Origin: Rhabdophis nuchalis
Taxonomy: Eukaryota; Chordata; Lepidosauria; Squamata; Natricidae
DNA: 64,000 bases
Assembly: GCA_039707465.1 (NCBI GenBank)
Contig: CM077644.1
Coordinates: 146,762,962-146,826,961 of the forward strand
Direction: 5' to 3'
Shown here: positions 34,757-47,437 of the stretch, piece after piece
How the letters are laid out: the number at the start of each line of letters is the position of its first letter
Position numbering within the stretch: position 1 is the first letter of the stretch
Made by a program: the position numbers and the translations under genes
Notes under the pieces: model-generated
Seen by the model: the letters and a program-made list of their open reading frames with translations, nothing else
What the model was told of the DNA's origin: nothing
Database searches by the model: none

Positions 34757-35135
34757 CGAGGTTACACGGTGGTTAGAGTGCAGTACTGCAAGCTACTTCA
34801 GCTGACTGTTAGCTACAGTTCAAATCTCACTGGCTCAAGGTCGACTCAGCCTTCCATCCTTCCGAGGTGGGTAAAATGAGGACCCAGATTGTTGGGGGCA
34901 ATATGCTGACTCTGTAAAACCGCTTAGAGAAGTGTTTCTTAACCTTGTCAACTTGAGGATGTCTGGACTTCAACTCTAAGAATTCCCCAGCCAGCATTTG
35001 CTGGCCGAGGAATTCTGGGAGTTGAAGTCCAGACATCTTCAAGTTGACACGGTTGAGAAACATTGGCTTAGAGAGAGAGAGCTGTAAAAGCACTATGAAG
35101 TGGTATATAAATCTGAGTGCTATTGCTATACCTAG
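34757..35135 (+). mobile_element. tRNA-derived SINE split by a hAT MITE
   Basis: acggtggttagagtgcagtactgcaagc...ctgtaaaaccgcttagag, then the MITE 34930-35065, then gcttagagagagagagctg...gtggtatataaatctgagtgctattgct. Confidence 0.88.
34930..35065. mobile_element. Palindromic hAT MITE (family B) nested in a SINE
   Basis: Ends AAGTGTTTCTTAACCTT and ACGGTTGAGAAACATTG. Perfect target duplication GCTTAGAG at 34922-34929 and 35066-35073, a word that belongs to the SINE it interrupts. Confidence 0.93.
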
Positions 35136-35461
35136 CCTACACCCAGTGGGAAAAGACAGTTATGTTCACTTTAGAATGGGAATCAGAGCAGGGCCCCATG
35201 ATCTGCAGCATCATGTGATAGTGTCACTTTTTGTATGATTACAGCCTATAGAGGGAAGACACATGTGGAAATGACTATAATGTGGAAAAAATGTATTTTA
35301 CATTTAGGGGGGAAAAACCCTTTCCATATATGTTTCTTTTTAACAAAACAAAAAAAGCCAAAAAAAAGCCAACATGTCTGAGAATCTTTTGATGTCCCAA
35401 AGTGAAACATTTTGTATGGGGGGGCATTCAAGTAATTTCCTGCCCTCCTGTTAGCCAAAGT

Positions 35462-35575
35462 AACATTACAAGGACCCAAATTGTTGAGGGTAATATGCTG
35501 TCTCTGTAAACCGCTTAGAGAGGGCTGTAAAGCACTGTGAAGCGGGATATAAGTCTAAGTGCTATTGTTACATTG
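35462..35575 (+). mobile_element. 3' part of the same SINE family
   Basis: aaggacccaaattgttgaggg...ctgtaaaccgcttagagagggctgtaaagcactgtgaagcgggatataagtctaagtgctattg. Confidence 0.82.
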
Positions 35576-35577
35576 CA

Positions 35578-37304
35578 TAATGGGCTACATAAGGCAATAA
35601 ACTTAGTAAATAATACATCTTATTAATTGGTTTTAAAAAAGCGTGAATGCTCAGAACATCTTTTTAGTCTTCCTGATCTCTATAATAAAGCTTACTGGGG
35701 AATCATCCCAGCAAGTTTTGTCAGGAAATAATGTGCTTAAGTGGTGAGCGGTGCAGCCATTTTGAAACTTTGTATTTTAAATTATAAAGATATTCGTTAT
35801 TTAGATTACAGGGTTGAGCACAACATTTAGAAAGAGATCATTGTGCTGTGCAATCTTGGCAACCCCTCTTGTGAAAAGAGAAGTCCAAGACAGGAATTAT
35901 TTGAGCAGAATTCCCTTGAATAAGTTTTTCCAAATTCTTCCTATGTGTTGACATTACAACTCATGGAATTCTGAAGTAAGAATTAGTTGTAGCCCACTTA
36001 GTTGTAGTTCTATCACATTGGGATTATACCCGGTTAGGCAAAGAAAAATGGAGATTTAAAACCTTGTTCATGTTCTGTTCAAAATCTGACTTTGAGCACT
36101 TGATTCATTTTGTATTCCTTGTTAATTATTTATTTCCATTTCTAGCAATAACAGCGTTTCTCTCATTCGCCAGTGACTTGGTCGGAGGAAATAAATTTTC
36201 CATTTAGATATTTCCTCAGTCACTTACTGTAAGAGTTTTCTAACTTTTTCAGGCTATGTTGCTTAAAACAAAAGCTAACTTTAAAAGCTGTTAAACTAAT
36301 AGTTGCTTTAAAAAATCTAGAAACCCTGATCAAGAAACAAAGCTCTGGTGATGGAAAATTGGTTGCATTCCATTTTTTTTAATTTTGTTTTGCCTTTAGC
36401 CTTAGGAACTGTTACATTCTCATAGAACTCCAGAACACAGTTTGAAAAACCCTTACTTATAACATTTTCCATTACGAGTTTTATAAGGTAGTTTATAGAA
36501 ACCATAACAAAAACAATTTTTTTTAAACTGCAGTGTTATCGACAGGAACGCAAGCATATACAATACAACTACGATGATAGAAAACAACATTCTAGGCCTA
36601 CGAATCGTAAGGTCAAGAATGACAATTCCTTACCAGCTTTTCAAAGCAATTGGGACCCACATAATTTTTATTCCTACAGAGTACTTCTTCAAAGGGTCAT
36701 TGAAACTCTCCAACCCTTTGGTCCCAGCATCCTCATTCCATCAGAAGGAAAGGTTCAATAGACGCCTTTATGACAAGAAGGTGACCTTCCCAAAATCATG
36801 CAGGCATCTCTTAATTTCAGTAGATTCTTAATACACGCAGATGGGAGATTATCAAGTGACAGGTGTATGGCTTCATGCTTCTCAGTTTAGCCAGCAGCTT
36901 CAGCAAAATTCAGCATCTTTTCCTATTTTTTCCAGTCTGGTATAAAGCAATTACCTAACTTTATTTCCTTCTCCTTCCTTCTCAGATGTAGTTGAAGACT
37001 CAGGCTGCTGAAGGTCTATCTTTAGTATGAATGCAAGAAAGCATCTTTTCATGCACTATTTTAATTGATTTGAGCTTCTCATGTCATTCTTAGAAAATGA
37101 AATTTTGAAAAGCTGGAAAAAAGAGTTTCTGATTAGCTTCCTGGTGTCCTCTTCTTACCCAGAGCCATAGTTCTCAAGGAATTATTTCTAAATCCATTTT
37201 TGTGAGCATGTGCATATGTGTTGTGTGTGTGTTTTTTTTAAAAAAAATATCCAGGCATTCAGAATGCCTGGACAGACATTAATGTCTAATCTAACTCTAT
37301 CCCT
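35578..37304. other. Unique AT-rich non-coding DNA
   Basis: No repeat family or exon recognised. Confidence 0.5.
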
Positions 37305-37353
37305 ATCCCTGTCCCTGTCCCCCCCCCCCTCTCTCTCTCACACACACACACCC
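37305..37353 (+). repeat. C-rich, CT and CA low-complexity tract
   Basis: CCCTGT repeats, a C run, a TCTC run and a CA run in succession. Confidence 0.9.
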
Positions 37354-37383
37354 CTTTGTCATGTTGATGAGGATGATCTAAAG

Positions 37384-37456
37384 CAGGGGTCTCCAATCTT
37401 GGCAACTTTAAGACTTGTGGACTTCAACTCCCAGAATTCCTCAGCCAGCAAAGCTG
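37384..37456. mobile_element. Half-palindrome hAT MITE with perfect target duplication
   Basis: Only the left arm (CAGGGGTCTCCAATCTTGGC to cagccagcaaagctg) is present, yet it is flanked by a perfect ATCTAAAG duplication (37376-37383 and 37457-37464). Confidence 0.8.
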
Positions 37457-38379
37457 ATCTAAAGGAAAACTCAAGCCATATTCCTATGACCGCAATCAAA
37501 TCCACTCTGTGGTCAGCAGATATGCCCAATCAGGGTTCTTGGCTGTGCAGGCTACATTCAGCAAGATTCCATTCAGATCTTCCCAGTCATTAAGATGAGA
37601 TTGGAGGCAGAGGAAGTAGGGCTGACTTGGGTCAGGTATTCCTGCTTCTCCTCCACGCTTAGAATTTTAAGCACCTTGACAAGGCTAAAGTTCATAGCAA
37701 ATGAACCTCTGCTTGCTGTTCTTTACTGCCTGGCCATTCAGCACTATCCATACAACTCTTGCATTTTCTAAATTAAATTTTTAAAAAATAACAATTTAAA
37801 CATAGCAGCAATGAGTGCGATGGACAAATCTCTCTTCAAAGATGATAAGTTCCAATGAGCCATCACCAAAATCTCACATGATTATCCAAACAGTATGTGA
37901 TTGGGCTAGTTCATGCGATTTCAGGCAGCTGGGAACATGGCTTTGTGTTCCAGGAAACATCACCATCCTTTGTTATACTGGTGCACTGATCACGAGCCCA
38001 GGTTTTCTCCATCTCTTCCCATCTCTGCATTTGAAATTAGTCAGTCCTTGCCAGATGGTTTGTGTGATGTGAAATGCAACCGGTTTTGCCTGTTGCAAAA
38101 TCCAATTTGTCCAAGGGTTGGTTTCATCCTTCATTAAAATGAGAAGAAATGCATTATTTCATTGTAGATTAAAAAATCAAACCTGTGATAGCCAGCTATC
38201 TGTACACTAGTCTTTTGAATCTGATTTGAGTGCAGTTTGGAGCTTCTGAAAAAAGATCAGCTTTTGTCCCTGCTAAAATAAAGAGAATACTAGTTATGAT
38301 TCCATCTTGAGTCCAATAGGATTTAAAGCCATACATTTTTCCTATTTTTAAGCAAATAAAAGCATACATGGTGGATCAC

Positions 38380-38508
38380 TGGGGGTGGGGAGACTAAGAT
38401 TGATATTTATTGTATTTTTGTGGTTTTAATAATGCCTGTGCGCCGCCCTGGGTCCTAACAAGGAGAAGGGCGGGGTATAAATTTAATAAAATAAAAAAAA
38501 TAAAAAAT
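38380..38508 (+). mobile_element. LINE 3' tail (L2/CR1-related)
   Basis: gtgcgccgccctgggtcctaacaaggagaagggcggggtataaatttaataaaata: the same family as the fragment at 23159-23416 in reverse. Confidence 0.75.
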
Positions 38509-39666
38509 AAGATTGGAGGGAAAGCTAATGTATTTCTCTTAAATCAGCTATAGTAAAGTAGGCTTAGGGACCAACTACAATGAAAATATAGGGTGGGATC
38601 CATTCAGAATTGTTCTACTTCAAGCATTAAATAGGTCTAATCTCAATGTTTTCCTATATTAACTTATTCACCATTGGCATTTCAAATATAAGGAAAGCAG
38701 AGGAGGGGAAAATCATTCTTCTGATGTGCTATTGTTTAGCATGCAAGGCTTTTTTTTTTAATGTTTTTTTTCATATTTTTTTTAAATGCATTTCTTCCAT
38801 CCCATTCAATCTGAACTGACAAAACATACCCTGGACTTCCACATATCATGTTGCTGAATGCGTGGTTTATAACTGAAAGCAATGCCAATTTTGAGGGGTT
38901 GTCTTCCCCAATGTGCCAGAAGTTGTGTGAACACAATTACAATGGGCACTTTCTACCTTGAAAAGAAAAATCAGCACAGTCCCTGGGTTCTCAGCTTTTA
39001 ATTTGTATACCTTTTGGGATCACTTCTGGAAACTATTGACATCTAGCACAGTGAATACACAGCCGGTGAATGCCCATTAAGGAGACCAAAGAGAAGTGTG
39101 ATTCTTTCCTTTAGATTCTGCATATACTTTTGTTCCTCCAGAATACATGGCATTTTTCATCATTTATTTTGGTTTTGAAATTCCATCATGATAAGTTCTA
39201 TCTCAGGTACAAATGCTTTTCATTGATTACACACGTTCGGACAGTTCCCTCATGTCTGTGTTGTCTCCCCTACATCTCTGTTTAATTCAATAGAAATAAA
39301 GCAGTGTATTAATCCCTTTGGGGGTTGGGAGAAGCCAAGGGTCCAGCTAAGTTTGGCAGTGGAGCTTCATGAATTTGCATCTATCCTTAGAGAAAGCCAT
39401 ATAAAATCAGACTGCAATATTAAATCACAATGCTATTCTGTGTTTGAAACAAAGAAACAAACAGGAAGCAAAACCTTAGATTGTGTGCTATATCACTTTG
39501 GGAATTTCCATCTCTGTTTCCAGGACAATGTGTTAGCTTTGTCTCCATCTACCCTAACTTTCTACCAAGAAACAGCACTCCAATGACGTTTAAATGCATT
39601 CTTCCAAACAGGCTCTTAGAACATTAGAATTAACCATTAGGAATCTGTTGTTGTGATCTGAATGTA

Positions 39667-40221
39667 ATGTCCTACTTATATCTGATCCCGTTACCTCTGT
39701 ATACGTTTGACTCCGTGTTAACCGCGATTCTATGTGCTCTGTTGGCAACATCTTTCAGTCAATGTCTTTTAAAACCATGCTTGTTTTCACACTCCACTTA
39801 CATAATAAACAGAGCAGAACATGTAATTAGGTGGGCATTTTCTAATAAGAGGGGAGGGGGAAAGCTCTCCATTTCTTCCCCCCCTCTCTCGAATGCATGC
39901 AGCACCTTCCAAATCAACCAGAAGGTGACTTCAAGTAGAGACTTTGTGAATGTAAATTTTGTTTGTAACTTGCCTGCTACCTTTTCCTGCATGATGTGGG
40001 TTCAAATGGTACCATGTTCTTTTCAAATGGAGTCACAGCCAATAAACAACAACAAACAAGCAAACAGTAATAATAAAAGTGATTACATACTCTCCCCCTC
40101 CCCCCCCCCCATTTTTTCCTGTGAAATTCCTATCGTAAAATGGGACTATGGACCTTTCTGTGCATTGCTAGACTGCAAAATTGGGTTTGCTAACAAAATG
40201 TCACTTGACACAAAGATGTAG
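39667..40221 (+). other. 184-codon open frame without recognisable homology
   Basis: The longest frame in this window not explained by repeats or LINEs. The N-terminal third is hydrophobic (YLYLIPLPLYTFDSVLTAIL, with several Cys) and the rest is low-complexity (NNNKQANSNN, SPSPPPIF). There is no Kozak-like start context, splice evidence or family match that I know. It is probably a chance frame, but it lies in repeat-poor DNA. Confidence 0.15.
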
Positions 40222-40444
40222 CCAATTCTAGCTGGCTGTTGCATAAGCCTATATGATATATGAAGCCCGAAGATGTTGTTTTTCTTAACCACACATTGTA
40301 TTTTCATATTTATCAGAAAACTGAATAATTGGTCTTATCCAGAACCAAAGTCACTGAAAGTTAAGTCCGTGTTTAATGCCTGCCTAAGAATAAGTGTCAA
40401 ATGGGTATCTGACTGAAAGCAATACAGTATGTTTAATAAGCAGT

Positions 40445-40660
40445 TAACTAAACTACCTAGAACTAAGGACAAATTTCCTAATGGTGAGAGAAATTGACCA
40501 ATGGAATAGCTTGCCTTCAGAAGTTGTAGATGTTCCATCCATGAAGGCTTTCAAAAAGAGACTAGACAACCATTTGTCTGAAATGATATAGGGTCTCCTG
40601 CTCAAGCAGGGTGTTGGACCTCCAAGCTCCCTTCCAACTTTATTATTCTACGTTCTAAAG
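40445..40660 (+). mobile_element. CR1 LINE 3' fragment
   Basis: actaaggacaaatttcctaatggtgagag...aatagcttgccttcagaag...ccttccaactttattattct. Confidence 0.85.
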
Positions 40661-40699
40661 GAATCCACAAGCATATATATATGCTTGGGGACTGGAGGC

Positions 40700-41115
40700 T
40701 AAATCATATGAAGAACGGTTGCAGGAACTGGGTATGTCTAGTCCTATGAAAAGAAGGATTAGGGGTGACATGATAGCAGTGTTTCAATATCTCAGGGGCT
40801 TCCACAAAGAAGAGGGAGTCAAGCTATTCTCCAAAGCACCTGAGGTTAGAACAAGAAACAATGGGTGGAAACTAATCAAGGAGAGAAGCAACTTAGAACT
40901 AAGGAAAAATTTCCTGACAATTAGAACAATTAGTCAATGGAACGCCTTGCCTCCAGAAGTTGTGAATGCTCCAGCACTTGAAGTTTTTAAGAAGATGTTG
41001 GATATCCATTTGTCTGAAATTTCCTGCTTCAGCAGGGAGTTGGAATAGAAAACCTTCAAGGTCCCTTCCAACTCTGTTATTCTATTCTATTCTATTCTAT
41101 TCTATTCTATTCTAT
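40700..41115 (+). mobile_element. CR1 LINE 3' part with (ATTCT)n tail
   Basis: The open frame at 40719-41048 (MKRRIRGDMIAVFQYLRGF, TISQWNALPPEVVNA, ALEVFKKMLD) is the typical CR1 ORF2 C-terminus. It is followed by ggtcccttccaactctgttattctattc and a pentamer tail. Confidence 0.9.
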
Positions 41116-43591
41116 ATGCAATTGAATATGGTGTCAAACTGTGCACATCAACTCTGGTCCCAGTTATAGTGTGATTTTGTGCACCAGACCTCCTAGCTCA
41201 AGATGATATAACCAGGAATATATGCTTAGGCAGTAGATTCAAGGCAGAGAGTCTCTTGGTTTCAATCTTCATATTTTAGTGCATGACTCTAAGAAGACTT
41301 AGCAACATCACCACTTCAAACTAAATTGTCATTCCAGCTTTTTTTCCTCCATATTGTTGTAGGGAAGAGGTAGATAATCTGTAGTCCTTAAGACAGTTGT
41401 GGTGCCCATCCTCCTCCTTTCTGCTTCTTGGATTGTGCTTTAAGAATGAGATCTCTTACTGAAGTATGGTAGGAAAAGAAATGAATCATTCTAAGCCTTT
41501 TTAGTACACTTAATTCCCCTTAAACTACAGCTCACATTTTATTTAAAACCAACCAACCCAAAACTACTTAGGAAAATTGTCATTAGCATTTGTCTGGATT
41601 TTTCAAAGCAGTTCACAGGTTAAAAAATATGTGTGCAAATATTGATATGTTTAGCAACAGTGCACAGCAAACAGTGTGCAGTCTTGGAAAAGACGATTAA
41701 AATGCATTACATTAAAAGAAATTGCTTGCAAAAAATGTGGATATTGCCAAGTAGGTGTATCAGGGGAAATGCATCTGAAAATGTGTACTTTTTTTTTCCT
41801 TGCTGGAGATAAAAAAATCAGAAACCGGTTCAAAACCATGACAAAATGAACGCAAGACTACACAAATGAGAAATTGAGAGAAAACACAGCCATGCACACA
41901 ATAAATATATACTATAAAGGCTAACATTAAAACTAAAATGCAGCATAAACATTAGCTGACATATCTTGGCAACTGACAAAGGTTAAAAAAAAAACACCCT
42001 GGTTCTTGTGCCTTTAGTAATTATACATTGCACATAAAATATTCAGAGCCCTTTCTTTCATGTCTAGATAGAAAAAGGGGAGGTAGAAGTGAAAAATTGG
42101 TTTGAGCATGTCAAGGTGAAGAGGTCAGCTTTTAGAAGGCTTTTAAATTCATCAACTTGACAGATACCGGGAAGTTTCAAAAATATATTTAAAAAACCAA
42201 AGTGAAAGTGCACATAAAAGGAACAGGAGGTTAAATAACCATCCTGTGTTTGTGTATAAATGAAAGAGAGAAAGGCAACAAGCAATTCTTAACAACCGGA
42301 TGACAAAATCTCCTACATCTCTGGTGCACAACAAAGTTAATGGAATGTTTGCTTCAACATTCCATTTCTTCTCTGATAAAGATGGGACTTTATTTGACTG
42401 CTATGGAGAATTTGGGTGGAGCAAATGAAGCTCTCCAACAGAATTCAGATTTAAAAAAGCAAGCACCAAGAGGCTTTCCCTGCATGACTCAGCATCACAG
42501 GACTCACCTTAAGTCCCAGATCTTGGACACCATTAAATACATTTCTTTTTACATTACTGTGTACAGAAGTTATTTCCATTTCAGGTGTCAAAAAAGCTTA
42601 GCAACAGTCTTAGTCACCTGTATCCCTTCCCTCATACGCACACACACAAATATGCACAGCCAATGCAGTAATCTTCAGAACTGACTCTAAGGGCAAATGT
42701 TGTTGTTTTTTCCGGGCAATGTGTTGGAAATGATGTGAGATCATCAAATAGCTTTATACCCAGGTGTTTTAGAGACATTATGTCATTCCTCAGATCAAGC
42801 TGTATTTTTGCAAAAAACAGATGGAAAGACCAAGTTCATTTTATCACACTTACCTGGGCTTATGAAGAAATGACAAATTCTACACTCAAAAGTAACAATT
42901 GGCTTTTCCCCATGAACATTGACTTCATTCAGACAGAAGAAGCCACGGACCAAATCTCTGGTCTGTTTTTAATTATGGTGCACGGACATGGATGTACAAA
43001 GGCATAGGCCAACCAAACATTCCATCTTCTAGTTTAAATGAAAGCTAGCTTGTTAGAACTGCCTGATTAGGCAAGTGAGATGTGTGAATGAGACTAAAGA
43101 AGAACAGGACTTAAAGTGTTAACCTTAGAGTTTGCCCATATGAGGTGTTCCCCATAATGAACCTGTCAAGACTTTTGGATCAAGAGGAAACAGCCTTCTG
43201 GAGATTCGTGGCTTTCTGAATATCCTTTATGGGTGTACAGAAAAAGGTTACTCATAAGGTATGAAATGCACGTTTTCAGAACTGAGATTGAGCCCCACTC
43301 TCTACTCTAAGAAGAACAGCCAGGTTGCATCTTCCAAATTTTGGTAAAATTACCATATTGCCAAATATGGTAAAGAGCCAGAGTTGATTGAAGCATCACA
43401 GTAAATGAAAGCTCGTGTTTCCAGGTACCATCTGTTGCTAAGACCTTTTTGAGCTTTGGACTACATCCATTGCTGGAGGAAGCAAGCAGGGGGAGCCCTG
43501 TGAAGCAAAGAAAGACAATGGGGATCCCCTCCTTTATCCCACTCACTGTGTTAGGAGCAGCACAAAACCTACAAAAGGGAACCCTGAACAG

Positions 43592-44557
43592 CTGGATGGG
43601 AAGTAACGGACTCAAGCTCAACCCGACCAAGACCGAGTGGCTGTGGTTTCTGGCTGCCCGATTCAACCAGCTCACTCCATCGCTGGCCATAGGGGGTGAA
43701 CATCTTGCCCCTGTGGATGGGGTGCGCAATTTGGGTGTCCTCCTGGATGCCCGGCTGTCCATGGAAGATCAAGTGACAGCCGTGGCCAGGAGGGCGTTTT
43801 ACCAGGTTCGCCTGGTTCGCCAATTGCGCCCCCTATTGGATCGGGACGCCCTTCGCACAGTCACTCATGCTCTCGTGACATCCCGACTGGACTATTGTAA
43901 CTCTCTCTACATGGGGCTGCCCTTGAGGTGCACCCGGAGGCTTCAGCTAGTCCAGAATGCAGCCGCGCGAGCAATTATGGGGACCGCAAGGTCCACCCAT
44001 GTAACACCGCTCTTACGCGAGCTGCACTGGCTACCTGTCATCTTCCGGGTGCGCTTCAAGGTGTTAATTATCATCTTTAAAGCGCTCCATGGCTCGGGAC
44101 CTAGCTATCTGCAGGATCGGATCCTGCCCCATACATCCTCACGGCCGATTCGCTCCCACAGAGCGGGGCTTCTCCGGGTGCCGTCCACTAGACTGTGTCA
44201 GCGGGCGACACCCAGGGGAAGGGCTCTCTCTGTGGCGGGCCCGGCCCTCTGGAACAACCTTCCCCCCGATATTAGGACGACCACGGACCTCCGCTCCTTC
44301 CGTCTCAAATTGAAAACCTACTTTTTCCGTCTGGCCGGCTTGGGATAGCCTCCTTGTCCTGGGGTTTTAGGGTAATTTTAATTATTTGTAGTGTTAAGGG
44401 GTTTTAGGGACAGTTTTTAGTTTTTATAGATGTTTTTAGCGCAGGATTTGTTTAATTGTGATTTTAAATTATGTATTCTGTTTGTGTTTATTGTTTTTTA
44501 ATTTTCCTGTGCCCCGCCTCGAGTCCCTCTGGGGAGAGAGAGCGGGCTACAAATAAA

Positions 44558-44589
<32 letters not shown>
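43592..44589 (+). mobile_element. 5'-truncated L2/CR1-clade LINE, same subfamily as the 55-58 kb copy
   Basis: From ctggatgggaagtaacgg onward this copy matches 57213-58152 with only scattered substitutions. It keeps the last about 252 codons of ORF2 open to the stop (TAG, 44346-44348), then the 3'UTR with gagtccctctggggagag and an ATT tail (about 44560-44589). Abrupt 5' truncation is the usual result of incomplete target-primed reverse transcription. The open frame extends leftward into non-LINE DNA to 43449 by chance. Confidence 0.88.
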
Positions 44590-44592
<3 letters not shown>

Positions 44593-45061
44593 AAGACATT
44601 TACCAAACAGTTGCAGCTGAGGTCCAGCTAAGGACCTGAAGAAGCCTGGAATAGGACATAGCATTAGAAGTATGTCAGTCTCCATCAAATAAGGGTTTAT
44701 AGGGAGGATGAAAGGTTGAAAGCCATAAAGAAGGTTCATTTCACAATCCAGATGTCTTTTCTGGCATATTGAAGCAAGGTAGCAACCATTTTGGAATAAC
44801 TCTTTAAGGAGTTTCTTGAAATCTTGAAGATTAGGCAGATTCCTCCTGTGTTGCCTCAGGATTTGAATAGATTTCTGCTTCGGCATTTTTCAAACAAAAA
44901 GTAGGCTTTCTTTAATTCAAAGCTCTTCAACTTTTATGGATTTTTTTGTTTCCTGCTAGGCTTCAATCAAAACAAACCAGTGAAGACTTTGTCCTTCCGT
45001 CTCTGATTAAGTCAATAAGTGCACAACAAGGGTCCATCTCACTCTCATGAGACAAGAGATC

Positions 45062-45439
45062 CAGTGGTGGGATTCCAAATCTTTTCCTACTGGTTCTATG
45101 AGAGAGTTCTTTGTGCGTCCACTCGAGCTTTGCACGCAACACTCCGCCCTGAGTCCCGAGAGGGAGAAGGGCAGAATATAAGTTAAATAAATGAAATAAA
45201 TGAACACTCAAAGACCGCCCTTGGTGTCAGGGCTGATGAGCTGAGCTGTTGTTTAGCTCAGCTGAGGCATGCCAATCTGCTCTGCTGCATGAATCAGCTG
45301 AGGGAATATAGGACAGGGAATGTTGGGGTTGGGAGGGGGGGGTCCAACTAGAGGTAGTATTTGCTGGTTATCTGAATTACTCAAAATTTCTGCTACCGGT
45401 TCACTTGAACCTGTCTGAACCGGCTGAATACCACCTCTG
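45062..45439. mobile_element. ACCGGTT-family hAT MITE carrying a nested LINE-tail fragment
   Basis: Ends CAGTGGTGGGATTCC and GAATACCACCTCTG; flanks aagagatc and aagaaatc (7/8). The interior at about 45143-45205 (ccgccctgagtcccgagaggg...ataaatgaaataaatg) is a LINE-type 3' tail. Confidence 0.83.
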
Positions 45440-45447
45440 AAGAAATC

Positions 45448-46653
45448 CCAGTTCCCAATTTCCCATCCCTACCCTTTCCCCACACATCTTCCTGATCTTA
45501 GCCCAAAGTGGAACAGAGAAAAGGCCATATAACCACAACTATACTCAGTCCACCCTCGAATGGGCAAAAAAAAAGGGAATCCATGAATGGCTCATATCAG
45601 AGGAGGCCTACAAACCTTGCCAGTCCTGAATAAGAGAATGGATTTGTTTATCAAACAAGTTGGTTGACAGTTGGCCTGACCATTCCAGTGCCACCAATAA
45701 ACTTGTGAGCAAGTCATTGCATCTTATTTATATCCTGTCCTTCTAGTTTGCCCCTTATATTATCTCCATTCCTTTAAATGACATGCCAGCCAAAGAATTT
45801 CAACCGTATTTCATCTGGGTACATAATTTCAAATTGAGATGTCAGAGAACTGAGCTGGAGGGACTTGGAAAAAAATGTGAAAGATTCACAGAATAGGTCT
45901 AGTGGTATTTTGGGATATATTTCTTTAAGCAGCCTCCCAAACAGTGCAATTTAATCTTCTGTAATAAGCAGTGTGAGAAATAATTCAGGTAGTGACTGAG
46001 TGAGGAAACAGCCATATTTTTAACCTGCCAATTATGATACCTAGATCTATGGTCATCTTATCAGTGGGGTCAAATCAATATAGCAATAAGGGGCTTATTG
46101 TGGTCAAGATTAATCATGGCTATCTATTAGCTTTATTCATTGAAATTAGAAAATGCTCCCTTGGATGACTGGTCACAAAAACTTAATGATCAGAATAGCC
46201 TGTTGTTATCTTACACAGCAATTCCAGTTTGAATGAAGGTGCCAAACAAATGGGCCTTTTTCCTTTTTCTTTTTACAAAAGAGCTTATTCATTTTCCTTT
46301 GGCAAATAATGTCTTAGCCTCTGTTCTTTTCCACCTGCCAAAGTGTTTTTCTCATTTTCTCAAAAATGCCCTTCTCCTCCAGCTCCCTTTCTCTTTCTCT
46401 TAAATAGAGGTAAATCAAAATCAATTCCAAATGATGGTGACATAAAATATGTTCTGGCTTCTCCATTTATTCTTAAAGTTTTGTTAATTCTCCAGCTTGG
46501 GTGAATTGTAGCTCTAGTCCTTCCTCACGTCTGATTTTTTTGCCCCTTACAGTTCAGAGAGGGGAACAAGCAGAATGTTACTTGCCCCGTCAATACTATG
46601 ATATTTCTTTTCCTGTATTTATTTATGCAGATTTAAAAATGCCTCATTCCAAA
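45448..46653. other. Unique non-coding DNA
   Basis: AT-rich, no feature recognised. Confidence 0.5.
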
Positions 46654-46840
46654 CAGAGATGGTATTTATTTACCTTCCCTACTGGTTTGCAAATGTGAGT
46701 GCGCATTTCCGTGCATGCACTTTTGACTGAAAAAAGGGCCTAAATGGGATGCCGTAGAATTGGGTTGGGTGGGCGGGGCCACCCGCGATTTCTGCTACTG
46801 GTTTAGGCAAACCGGTCCGAACATTAGAATACCACCTCTA
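46654..46840. mobile_element. ACCGGTT-family hAT MITE
   Basis: CAGAGATGGTATTTATT start and agaataccacctcta end; flanks attccaaa and attccgaa (7/8). Confidence 0.8.
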
Positions 46841-46868
46841 ATTCCGAATGACTCTGGGTGCTGAGGAG

Positions 46869-47262
46869 ACTACAGTTAGTCTTTAATTTATGACCATAAT
46901 TGAACCTAACATTTATGTTGCTAAGCGAGACAGTTATAGGGGTTTTGTCCCATTTTATGACCTTTCTTGCCACAGTTGTTTAAGTGAATCACTGCAGTTA
47001 AATAAGTAACACAGTTGTTAAGTGAATCTGGCTTCTTCATTGACTTTGCTTGTCAGAAGGTTACAAAAGGGGATCATATGATGCCAGGACACTGCAACTG
47101 TCACAAATACATTCCAGTTGCCAAGTGCCCAAATTTTGATCCTGTGACCATAGAGATGCTACAACAGTTGTGTAAAAAAGGGTCATAAGCCACTTTTTTC
47201 AGTGCCATTGTCACTTTGATTGGTCACTAAATGAATAGAGTAAGTCAAGGGCTACCTGTATA
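46869..47262. repeat. agtcctcaacttatgacc family element
   Basis: tacagttagtctttaatttatgacc start and gtaagtcaagggctacctgta end; nearly complete 390-bp copy. Confidence 0.65.
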
Positions 47263-47269
47263 TATCTTC

Positions 47270-47437
47270 TTCTTTAAATTGATTTTAGTAGGGGGTTTTA
47301 ATCTGGCAGGCCAATTTATTTAATTATATCTTAACATTTGATCTTAACTTTTATATTACTCATTTTTACTGTTGGCTGTACACCGCCCTGAGTCCCGAAA
47401 GGGAGATAGGGTGGTATATAAATGCAATAAATCTTAA
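47270..47437 (+). mobile_element. LINE 3' tail (L2/CR1-related)
   Basis: tgtacaccgccctgagtcccgaaagggagatagggtggtatataaatgcaataaatctt. Confidence 0.7.

Larger units (their letters stand above)
38509..43591. other. Repeat-poor block
   Basis: Apart from two CR1 pieces (40445-40660, 40700-41115) no interspersed repeat is seen in about 5 kb, unlike the rest of the window. It holds the unexplained 39667-40221 frame and several AATAAA-type words. Confidence 0.5.

Noticed and set aside
40719..41048. Candidate cellular gene (109-codon frame)
   Set aside because: RGDMIAVFQYLRG and WNALPPEVVNA identify it as a CR1 ORF2 C-terminus.
43307..43823. Minus-strand frames over the truncated LINE
   Set aside because: Antisense shadows of the LINE ORF2.
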